Source of the DNA: Torymus aiolomorphi
Taxonomy: Eukaryota; Arthropoda; Insecta; Hymenoptera; Torymidae
Length of the DNA stretch: 64,000 nt
Direction of reading: 5' to 3'
Assembly (NCBI GenBank): GCA_036365515.1
Contig: CM070876.1
Location: 106,431,310 to 106,495,309 of the forward strand
Of the stretch, positions 55,038-64,000 are shown piece after piece. Below the pieces are notes generated by a model that saw nothing but the letters and a program-made list of their open reading frames with translations, did no database searches and was not told the origin of the DNA. A program made the position numbers and the translations under genes. Positions within the stretch are counted from its first letter, which is position 1. The number at the start of each line of letters is the position of its first letter.

Positions 55038-58000
55038 TTAGTCAGAGGAGTCAGTAGGGGGGACGACTTTTAATTTATCCGTGTGTTTCCGAATTCTCTT
55101 CCCATTTGGGAGTTCGAGGATCACGTTGTTTCGTCCGAGAATTTCTACGATTTTCAGTGGCTTATTATAAAAACTGTCGAATTTTAAGGTACGGGGTTCC
55201 TTTAATACCCACACGTAATCACCGATCTTTCCCTTAAGGTTTTTAATTTTGAGATCATACCGATCCTTGCTCCGTATTTTGTTCGCGATCTGCGTCTCAC
55301 CCGCTACCCGCTTCAGTTCACCCAACCTGGTCACAATGTCCTGCAGATACACATTGTAAGTGCACAACTTCTCGTCGTTAGGTATGCGCATAGGGAACCT
55401 AGCCAGTTTGCCAAAAACGAGCTCGAACGGGGTAAAATTTGTTGCTGAGTGTACACTAGTATTGTAGGTGAACGTGGCAAACGGCGCGAGGTTGTCTCAG
55501 TCGTCGTACTTTTCGGAATACGTTCGAATAAAGTCGACCAAAGGGGCGTGACTGCGCTCCAGCGATCCATTAGTCTGAGGGTGGTACCCCGATGTAGTGA
55601 GGTGATGTATTTTGAAGATCCTCATTAGGCTGTCAAAAATTTCGGAGAGGAAACTGGTTCCTCTATCGGACAATATAGCTCGGGGGGCGCCGAATTTGCA
55701 GATGAGATGTTTGGCTAGAGTGTCCGCGATGGTTAGGGCCTTGATATTTGGCAGGGGTATTGCGATCAGATATTTAGTGAGATTACACTGGATAGTTAAC
55801 ATGTGGCAATTCCCGCGCGGAGTGATCCTGAGTTTCCCCACGGTGTCAATGGAGATTTTGTCGAAGGCTTCGATCGGGGTGTCGGTGATGATCATAGGTT
55901 CTCGCGTTTTGATCCGTTCTATTTTCCTTTCTTGACAACTTGGGCACCGACGTACGTGATCTAGAACATCATTGCGCATCCCCGGCCAATAATATCGCTC
56001 TCGGATCTTCTGGTACGTTTGGTTGATACCCTTGTGTCCTCCTACCAGGCTGTCGTGCAAGGTTTCGATGATCCGCTGTCGTTCTTCCTTGTCAGGCAAC
56101 TCCACCTTTCCGTAACACATCACGACTTTAATCGGTGTTCCGCTGAAAATCTCCACGAGGGTCTCGGTGAGGAGTCCAGGGTCTAAGGTGTCGGTGAAGT
56201 CTCCTCTTCGGGATATCCTGATGCTGGGTAGGTTTTTCTTCAACAAGAGGTCTCGTAGGTTCTTCAAACTGCGTTTTAAACATTTTATGTCAATAGGGTC
56301 GTAATATCTCTCTTTGATTACGAGAGAGAAGATATTATGGTTCTTATAAGGAGTAGTAATAATTTGCCCCAGTTTGGCCTTTTTTGATTTGAGATTCTTG
56401 AGGTCTAGAGCCCCGATGTCAGACAATAAGCGAGCAACGGGGTTATTTGTTTCGCAATCCTTGGCCAAAAAGTGGGCGTAATTGTCTCTCTTATAAGTGA
56501 GACACTGCCGTGAGATAATGACGTTGTTCTTAAGAGGTAGTGGTATGGCTGGTCGTTGCTCCTCTGATTCGCTAGGGCCTTCGGAGGGTGGCAATTTCCT
56601 TCCGTTGCTGCAGTCTGGATCGACGTATTGGTTCAGAGGCTGGTATTGCCCGAGCATAGACATGAACAACCCCAAGGTGTCGATCGGCGGTTGAGGGAAT
56701 TCTAAGGGTACGGGTTTAGACCCCTCCGCTTCTTCTCGGATATTCTCCAGCTGAGGGAAACGGGGAATAGGTTTAAAACTCCCAGGGGGGTAGGGAGTGC
56801 TTCTGGCCGTTGGAAGGCCTGCTCTTACTTGGGGAGTTACCGATATGGCGCGCTGCACGGGTTGGCTGATCATAGAACCGTCGCGCTCTCGGTTGGGTTT
56901 TTCTGGGGCTGTGTCTGGGTTCGAGGAAGTAACCGATTCGGGTTCGGTCGCGGCCGCGGCCCGTTGCATTAATTCAGTGATCCTTTGGGATAGAGCATCG
57001 TCATTCTGCCCATCATATAGATCCAACTGGTCCAATACGCTGCGTGTGTGATCGTCAACAACGTCCCCTTCGGATAAGTGGGACGGGAGCTCGAGAGGAG
57101 GGATCTCATCGCCCTCTTCCTCTGTTCTCGTTTTCTCCGCCAGAATTCGGAGGCTCTCCTCAAACTTGTGGGCAGATTCCGCGACTTCCTCAGGACTGAT
57201 GGTGACTTGTCCGGGAGAGAGATCGTCATCCACTTCAGAGGCGCTCTGTTCTGGTGCTGTAGCTTGGATCTCCACCTGCTCGTCGACTGGTGCAGAAGTA
57301 TCCGCAGTGGCGTCCGTTTCGGATAATTCATTGGTGGTTTTTCTTGGTTCCTCTCCTTTCTCGTCGTTAAGCCTGATCCCGCTTCTTCGAGGATCATAGA
57401 TCGGGGTTTTTGGTTCGTCGATTTCGCCGGATTCCCCCCCTCCTGAGGAGGAAATGATCGATGAGTGCCGGCTAAACTGGGGTCCTATAGAGACATCCAC
57501 AGGGCGACAACTACCCTCCTGTGATGGGGCCGGAAGTCCTTTCGGTGTCGACGATTGCGAGGGAGGGGCAGGCGATCGTTTGTCTGAATCCTTGTTCCCT
57601 GCAGAATCTATTCTTTTCCTCAGCCGTGTCCGCTGGGCTATCACGCTGTGTTCCAACACAGGCGCGGTCTTTTTCTTTAGAGCACCCAAGGGGCGCCCTC
57701 TACCTCGGACGGGGTTAAACACGGCCATTGAGCGAGACGCCGGCGATTGAGTCCCGGACGGACCGGCTGCACCAAGGGCGGGCGTCGGTGTAAGGGGTCT
57801 ATCACCCCCGTTTCCCGTGGGCTTGCCTGCGTCCTTTCGATCCTTCAGAACCATGATCTTCAGCCGCGGGAGCTTTGTGTTAATCTCGTCTTCGTCAGGT
57901 TGATCTGCGGGGTTCCTGGATAACGCGTCGGCGTTGCAGTTCAATTTTCCGGGTTTGTACTTGAATGTGTACTCGTACCCGGTGAATTTGAACATCCAAC

Positions 58001-60391
58001 GCATGAGTCTTTGTTCCGGATCCTTCCGACTGTGCATCCAATTAAGGGGCTCGTGATCGGCTACTAAGGTAAACTTACGGCCTAACAAGTAGGCTCTGAA
58101 CTGGCTGAGAGCATATAGGACGGCTAGGCATTCCTTTTCGGTAGTACTATAGTTGCGTTCGGCTTTATTCAGGGTCCTCGATAGGTAATTTATGGGGTGA
58201 TCAAATTTGTCCCTCTCTTGACTTAGTACGGCTCCTATGGCTCCATCAGATGCGTCAGTTGTCAGAGTGAAAGGTTTATTAAAATCAGGGAACGCCAGAA
58301 TTGGATAGTTACACAATTTGTCCTTCAAGATTTCGAACGCTTCCTCCTGATCGGGACCCCACAGGAAGTCTTTATCCTTTTTCTGGAGTTCGTACAGTGG
58401 CTTAGCGATCTTGGGGTAATCCTTGATAAACCGGCGATAGTACCCGGTGAGCCCAGTGAACTCTCTCACATTCCGTACCGTCTTGGGTCGAGGGAAATTC
58501 TTTACAGCATGAATTTTTCCTGGATCCGGTTCAACGCCCTTGGCGCTGACAATATGCCCTAAAAAGGCTACTTCCTTGCCCAGAAAGTGCACCTTTTCAG
58601 GTTGTAGGACGAGCTTGGTTTCTGTTAACCGGTCGAAGAACTTCCTTACTCGGCGGTCATGTTCTTCGAGGGTTTTAGCGTGGATGATTACGTCATCCAT
58701 GTACACCAGCAGCTCTTTACAATCGATCCCGCGCTTAATTTGATCCATTAGTCTTTGGAATGTAGCGGGGGCGTTTCTGAGTCCCATTGGCATACGATTG
58801 AATTCATAGTGTCCTTCCGGCGTGGAGAACGCGGTTTTCCATTTGTCCTCTGGAGCCATTTGAATTTGATGAAAACCGGAAGCTAAATCGAACACCGAAA
58901 AATACACGGCGCCTCCCAATTGATCTAGAAGCTCGGCTATGTTCGGGAGGGGGTATGCGTCTCCAACAGTGCGTTGATTTAATTCTCGAAAATCCACGAC
59001 CATGCGCCATCTAGGCTTCCCTTGTGGGTCCGGCCTCTTAGGGACGATCCATATCGGGGAGCTGCTAGGGCTATTGGAAGGCTCGATGATTCCCTCCTTA
59101 AGTTTCTTTTCGATGTCTCTTTGTATGAATTCCTTGTGTGCCACGGGATGTCGATATTGTTTTGCAGTAACAGGCTTGTTGGTATCCGTAGGGATAAAAT
59201 GTTCCACAGCGTCCGTGCATGGCAAGGGATCTCCTGGTAATAGGAAAACATTAGTGTAATCGTGGATCAATTTATCTACATAGGCCTTTTCTTGATCGTT
59301 CAGATGATCGGTGGCGATAATCGTTTTAAGTTCTTGCATCCTTTTGGAGCTTTCCATGATGGGGTTGTTGGCTGCGACCTCGATATCATCCTCCGATCCT
59401 GGTTCGAAGTCCATAGCTGCGTATTCGAAAGGAATGAGTTCTCCCGGTTGTACTTCGATGGTGACATCGTCCTCACGAGTATTGATGGCCATCACATGGC
59501 AGCAGTTGTTTTCCACCCTTACGATTCCTTCTCCCACGTAGACGTCGTCGTACCCGACGTCCAGAAGAGGTAGGTAACCTTCCTTCAAATCCGTCCTGGC
59601 GAGGTTAATTTTAAGCACCCTGCGCGACCGACGGGGGATAGTGTACCGAATGGAGGCAGGTTTGTGGGGCGAGTCAGTAGGCGGTCCCTGTAGGTTTTTA
59701 TTGCTAGTCGGTTCAGGGCGTGGAACGGTGGAGTCTGCCTCCTCGCCCTCTGGTTGCTTGCAGGTGGCGGTGTCGCAAATATTTATTGGTTTGGGCGTGG
59801 CGGGCGGATCGATGAAAGGAATTGGGTGCATGACGTCGCTCCCAATCATCAACGTATTATAATGGTACGAGATGACAGCCTTTTCTTGCTTAAGGTAATT
59901 TCTACCTAGGACCCCGTCTTGATAGATAGGAAAGTCATCGTAAGTGACTAAAAACGTGACAGGCTTCTCCCGGATGGTAAGGGAGACAGTGCCTAAGGTT
60001 TCTACCGTTTGATCGCTAATACCGATCAAAGGGATGGCTTGGTTAGTGTCCACCAGTGCGTTGGGATCCAAGGCTCCAACCTTAACTAGGTTGACGGTGG
60101 CACCGTTGTCAACCATAAATAAGAGTCCATCCTTGCGACCCTCGGGAACCCTTACGCGTACTACTGTAGGCTCATCCTCTCTCGCATCCTCTCGACCAAC
60201 TGATGAACAGGAACCAATCCGGACGACTGTGTCATCGGGGCTCTTGCTAGAAACACCCGTGGCGTCGGGCTGGTTTGACTGGCTTGCGGGGTGAGTTGAC
60301 TTACCGGTGGTTGCTCGCGAGCCATCGGCTGAACGATCGGTGCTGAGTGAACAGGGCTCGCCTCCGAAAGTTCCGGGCGAGCCCTCTGGGA
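55038..60391 (-). CDS. pol: Pol polyprotein: protease, RT, RNase H, linker, macro-like, integrase; one in-frame TGA
   Basis: Entered by -1 frameshift from gag; the first in-frame Met is at 60116 and residues are counted from there. Protease active site DNG (3-5), with Asn where Thr is usual. RT with VDFREL and YMDD (472-475). RNase H acidic residues Asp621, Glu660, Asp687. A Pro/Ser/Glu-rich linker (735-1195) holds an AT-hook-like RGRGRPLG. A macro-like segment spans 1195-1335. Integrase has His1354/His1361/Cys1391/Cys1394 and Asp1424, Asp1484, Glu1520 (35 residues between the last two). A TGA at 55497-55499 cuts the integrase just after the catalytic core; the same frame continues to 55038 with the C-terminal region. 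Otherwise open. Confidence 0.95.
56112..56534 (-). other. Macro-domain-like segment inside Pol
   Basis: Pol residues 1195-1335. It has a succession of short beta strands and helices with NIFSLVIKERYYD, LKRSLKNLRDLLLK, SIRISRRGDF and IKVVMCYG, corresponding to the second half of macro domains (YLVTKE..., helix, the S-x-P/R-R-x-G strand and a final strand) that bind or hydrolyse ADP-ribose. The stretch before it contains LAKDCETNNPVARL, in the position of the ligand-binding loops. Not a usual module of Ty3/gypsy Pol. Assignment rests on pattern recognition only. Confidence 0.55.
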
Positions 60392-61450
60392 GTTTAAAGA
60401 CGCCTGCGGCGAAGGGTATGAGGTCGGTGGGCCATGGGATGGAGGAAGGCCAAGGGTAAAACCCGACTGAGTTTGTTGATTGTTTGGGTAGTACAACCTA
60501 GGGTCTATTGGTTCTTTAGGTCGAGGGGTTCCTTGCGGGTAACCTCGACCTCGACCTCGATATCCCCCTCTACCTCGATTGTATTGCGCGAAGGGGGGTC
60601 GATCGCCACCGGGAGCGCCTCCATTGGGCGATGGTTCAGCCGGCCCCGTGTAGAAGTATCCGACATAGGGGTTTTCCAGCTCCTCCTGAGGTTGGATGGT
60701 CGGGCACTCCGGCAGCTGGGCAGCATCACCATTTTCCATGTATCCAATGTAAGCAGGGGCCTTGTGTCCTCCCTCCGCGTGATGATTCTGGAACGGCGCC
60801 GCATAATTTCCGGATCGTCGAAAATTCTGTGATACCTCGTGGGCTTCCTTGTATTGAGAGGCGTCTGGCATGCGCGAGTCCGAGAGTATTCGGGATTTGA
60901 TTCGAGATTCGATCCGCACTCCCTCTAGGTAGACTTCATCAAGAGTTTTCGGATGGCAGGCGTCCACAGCAGCGCTGATGGTGTATGGCAGTCCTCGAAT
61001 AAAGATGTCTATGGAAGCGTCTTTCATAGGTGCCATCATGGCGTCTACGTATGCCGCGCCCTTTTCCTCTCTCAGCGCGTTTTCAGCCCCCATCAACAGG
61101 ATGTTGAGGCGGTCCCGAAAATCGCCGACCGTTTCCTGTTATAACATCCGGATTCCATTTATTTGAGCGTTATAATACGTAAAGGTCTTCCCGGGTGCGA
61201 ATCTCCGCTTGAGATGCTTCACAAGGTCGTCTACACTATTGAAGGTCACTCCATACGTAGAGTTCCTAGCAGAACCCCTTAATTTTCCTAACACCTTTTT
61301 AAGAAACCCACCGATCTTCTCCGCAGGCACATCGGTTGCAGCATTCCGCACGTCTTGTAGGAAATCCTTGAGGGGCAGATTCGATCCGTCAAATGATGGG
61401 ATGCCAGAAACGGCGGCTTGCATCGCCATTGTTCCTGCCATGGTTACCAT
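60161..61450 (-). CDS. gag: Gag with RG-rich tail; one in-frame TAA
   Basis: Capsid-type core: FDGSNLPLKDFLQDV near the N-terminus, a helical region and a DDLVKHLKRRF block, as in Ty3/gypsy Gag. A TAA at 61139-61141 splits the frame into 103 codons and a downstream part starting in the same frame. There is no zinc knuckle; instead an RGRGGYRGRGRGYPQG box (about 60540-60590) could serve RNA binding. The Pro/Ser/Gln-rich C-terminal part overlaps pol for about 230 nt. The start at 61450 is uncertain because a 13-14-base C run at 61478-61491 lies just upstream. Confidence 0.9.
60354..60398 (-). promoter_or_regulatory. Programmed -1 ribosomal frameshift signal
   Basis: Minus strand UUUAAAC (60398-60392) is in the exact gag phase U-UUA-AAC. 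It is followed by a 7-nt spacer and a perfect 9-bp stem GGGCUCGCC (60384-60376) / GGCGAGCCC (60362-60354) with a 13-nt loop that can itself add a CCG/CGG pairing. The -1 frame is then open through the rest of the gag overlap into the protease. This is the canonical layout for making Gag-Pol. Confidence 0.92.
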
Positions 61451-61982
61451 TAGTTGAGAACATTCGGCGCTCGTACCCCCCCCCCCCCCGCGGTTGTAGT
61501 ATCGTCACCCCCTGCCATGTTAACTGCGTTCGGTTTCTCTTAGTCCCCGGGTTCGCTGTCTTGGATATTACTCGTGGTGGAAGAGAAGTCAGAAACACTC
61601 GAGTTGCGAATAAAATTTAGCAATGATCCTGGTTGAACCCACGATGGTCAATTCGACAAAGGGGAGTGAGTTTGCAACCGTTTAATCGAACGAAAACGAG
61701 AAACAATCATGCGGGAAGCACACAATGATATGGGTTTTTTTCTTTTATAATAAAATAGGTTATATAAATATTATAATTATATAAGAGGTATATATTGGTA
61801 TTATAATTATAACGGGTTTATCTATGTATGTGTATAGGCGCGCGCATATGTGTTTGCGCACTCTTAATTTTTATTGGACTATTAATTGTCTGATAACGCT
61901 GAATTATTTCGATCAACTCGAAAATTCTCCAAAAGATAAGCGCAAGAGATTAGAGCGTCAAACCACGCTCTTCTACCATTTT
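61451..61982 (-). other. Untranslated leader, with candidate primer-binding site
   Basis: No gene. Starting two bases inside the LTR end, the minus strand reads TGGTAGAAGAGCGTGG (about 61965-61980), which begins with TGG as primer-binding sites complementary to a tRNA 3' end do. I could not name the tRNA. AT-rich runs near 61740-61810 and a poly-C run (61478-61491) complete the region. Confidence 0.55.
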
Positions 61983-64000
61983 TGTTACGATATAAACGGA
62001 TCTCATATCGTAACACTTCCTTTGACCTACTAACTTCTTGTTCTGTTACCTGCGTCAAAGAGAGTTTCTGATTGGATGAGTCTACTTAACTAATGATTAT
62101 ATCCCGGGATCCTTCTTCTGAAATACACTAAAGCCCCTTTGTAGAAATGATGACACGTTAACCCCCCTATTGGGGACACCGCAGTAGAGAATCACGAAGT
62201 GTGATGATACCCGTTATTACTTATTTGTGTAAGCGTGGATATATAAGAGCCTGTCTCGTGGCGTGAAGTATAAACTAGACTGTCTAAACGTTAACTACTA
62301 TAATTTAGACCAAGCGCGACCCTAATATTATGTCCCTATGTGAACGCACCTTGATGTCGGAGAGGCGGCGCAGCACCGTCGTATAGTCGCATATGTCGCG
62401 GGTGGCGCGCGGCCTTCTATGTAGAGCTATAGTCGCAGGTAAAAGCAGCAGAACAGCCGTCTCGCTCCCCGCGGCAGCCGAACGACGACGCTGGACACCC
62501 GGGTGGCACGAGGAGGGTGTTGTCCGAGAGAACGGAAGGAGGTGGAAAACCGCAAGATATTCGATACCTGGCTGAGCGGATCCCTGCGGCGAAGATATCT
62601 CCGATGTCAGTTAAGTGCCTCCTTTTTGATGGTTATTTATTAGTTGAAAATCCCAACAAGAAGGACTGAGTACTCTGTGTGATGTTGTTTTTCCTTTGAT
62701 TTCTTCTAGTTACAGCAGAGAGGAAATCTGAAGGTGCGCGTCAAGGCCAGAGGACTCCTTCCACCCAGTGTATTGCTTCAGCTGTAGTGTATTTGTATTT
62801 ATGCGCCTACATATGGGTATGCATAGTGAGGCGTACTGCTGTGTTTATATATATATATATATAATGTGAGTGTGGATATATGCATCTAGATTCTAATCTA
62901 CTTGATGCTTCACTGCACTGTGTGTTTAAAACCTGTGTGGCTCCATCGGATCAGGCTGCGTTGCTATGATGTTCCCATGTGCTCCGCTGTCGTGCTACAC
63001 TCACCAGTATCTGCGGAGGGGATGATGCTAGGTGTCGATTAAGGAAAGGCGAAGGGTTGACTGGAACTCCTTCGAGCTTCGACTCTTGTCGAAGAATCTG
63101 AACTCCTATAAGGCGAGGAAAGAGAGGGTACAAGGGGAAGCAGGACAGTTGAGGATGTCATCTGGCCTTCGTCCACCACTACAGGGAGCAAGACCGCAAT
63201 TCCCTGCTTATTGCAGGGAGGTGAGTCAAAAAAAAGAAAAGCTGGATATTAATTGTATGCGTACAAGCGGCTAACATCAGTTCACGGGTATCTACGCACT
63301 TATGGGTACATGCATGGTATACCTCTCACTGATGGTATATGTATGCAATGACTATTTTACTATGCGACTTAGAGCTGAGGCTTACTTGACGTACATACAA
63401 GGTATTATATTGATAAGCGAGATATCGATATTTATGATGAACTTTATAATAATATAAATAATAAAAAGTAAAAAATATATAATAATAAGAAGTAAAAGAA
63501 AAGTGAAAAAAAAGAAAAAGGGAAATTTTTGCACTTATGCCGAGTAGATGATCCTAAGTCTTATTTGTTTACTTATTATTCTATTGATTCTAGAGGTGCA
63601 ACTAGAGAAGAGGAAAAGGGAAAAGAAGAAAAGAAAAAGGAGACGCAGAGAGGGCTCCGTCACAAGCTCCCCAGCGACCTACTCGAAGGAGCTTCTACTA
63701 CAAAAAGTGATCTGGTGGAGGTGCTTCCCCTGTCGAATAGCACTACCGAGTTCAATGAATCGCCTTTGGTATCTGGTACGAGCCCTGGAATGGAACAACT
63801 AACAGCCTTATATTCTTTAACCAGCTGACGGATGAGACTAGGAACCAACAACTCTGATCTGAGGACTAGTTAGTTATTCTCGTTTCAAGGACTCGGGATT
63901 CCTCAATAAAACCCCTTTTATTGCGGCAAGGGTAACACTCGCGGCCTACACACATACACAAATCTCTACCGCGCGCTAGTTCACAACTTTGTTCGGAGAA
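61983..64000 (-). repeat. 5' LTR, partial (cut by the window end)
   Basis: Inner end TGTTACG on the plus strand at 61983. It aligns to 47670-50086 of the other LTR but lacks the 355 bp corresponding to 47767-48121 and has a shorter TA run (62846-62862). About 750 bp of it, including the true left end of the provirus transcript and the outer target duplication, lie outside the window. Confidence 0.95.

Larger units (their letters stand above)
47670..64000 (-). mobile_element. Giant envelope-class Ty3/gypsy retroelement (5' LTR runs off the window)
   Basis: Transcribed right to left. The order is: 5' LTR (61983 to beyond 64000), leader, gag (60161-61450), -1 frameshift signal, pol (to 55038), env (53046-55032), accessory ORF A (52363-52983), accessory ORF B (51165-52310), polypurine tract, 3' LTR (47670-50836). 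The internal part is 11146 bp; with two LTRs of about 3 kb the element should exceed 17 kb. The LTRs are nearly identical, so insertion is recent, yet gag, integrase and env each carry breaks. It inserted into the 93-bp satellite. Confidence 0.95.

Noticed and set aside
57078..57750. Plus- and minus-frame ORFs overlapping the Pol linker
   Set aside because: GC-rich, stop-poor sequence opens several frames. Only the frame continuous with RT and integrase is supported.
61965..61980. Naming the primer tRNA for the large retroelement
   Set aside because: The 16-base candidate starts with TGG but I could not match it confidently to any specific tRNA 3' end.

Overview
The window is a repeat-dense, AT-rich stretch of a eukaryotic, very probably insect, genome. 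It holds almost no intact host gene. The only host coding traces are one well-conserved exon of the 26S proteasome subunit Rpn2/PSMD1 with usable splice sites (5121-5336), a decayed class IX-type myosin motor fragment (about 36610-37170) and an unassigned ORF remnant (43344-43744). Everything else recognisable is mobile or repetitive DNA, much of it nested. No tRNA, rRNA or CRISPR array was recognised.

Layout. 1-4115: a decayed LINE on the plus strand with a TAAA-repeat tail. 5.1-5.7 kb: proteasome exon followed by a GC-rich dispersed repeat. 7.0-12.4 kb: a broken Ty3/gypsy gag-protease region on the minus strand, carrying a 187-bp-arm palindrome and invaded by a Penelope-like element with a GIY-YIG endonuclease. 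13.3-16.2 kb: dispersed repeats and a cluster of hairpin elements with a GAGCGAAGCGAG core. 17.6-21.1 kb: a complete-looking cut-and-paste transposon with terminal inverted repeats (TIRs) of about 600 bp, an ATTT target duplication and an intact 716-residue transposase-like ORF. 21.2-24.9 kb: a second LINE on the minus strand, cut by two MITEs at TTAA sites. About 25.1 kb: a palindrome of two Penelope-like terminal repeats, each with a hammerhead-like core. 26-31 kb: tandem duplications, a TA-flanked element filled with CAGTTATT-type repeats, and a degenerate satellite. 31-41 kb: two copies of a large foldback element on either side of a TTAA-flanked composite that carries the myosin fragment. 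45.3-47.7 kb: a 93-bp satellite array.

47.7-64.0 kb: a very large, young, envelope-class Ty3/gypsy retroelement on the minus strand (5' end to the right). Its 3' LTR is 3167 bp; the 5' LTR runs off the window. It carries gag with an RG-rich tail, a textbook -1 frameshift signal, and Pol with protease, RT, RNase H, a 460-residue disordered linker, a macro-domain-like segment and integrase. Downstream are an F-type envelope gene with two breaks and two extra ORFs, each combining an RRM-like fold with C-x11-H-x3-C motifs. The LTRs differ by only about 15-20 substitutions over 2 kb.

In that element the frameshift would set the Gag to Gag-Pol ratio, Env would come from a downstream message, and the accessory RNA-binding proteins are its least expected part. 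The macro-like segment, the accessory proteins and the frameshift signal together are the best candidate for an undescribed system in this window.
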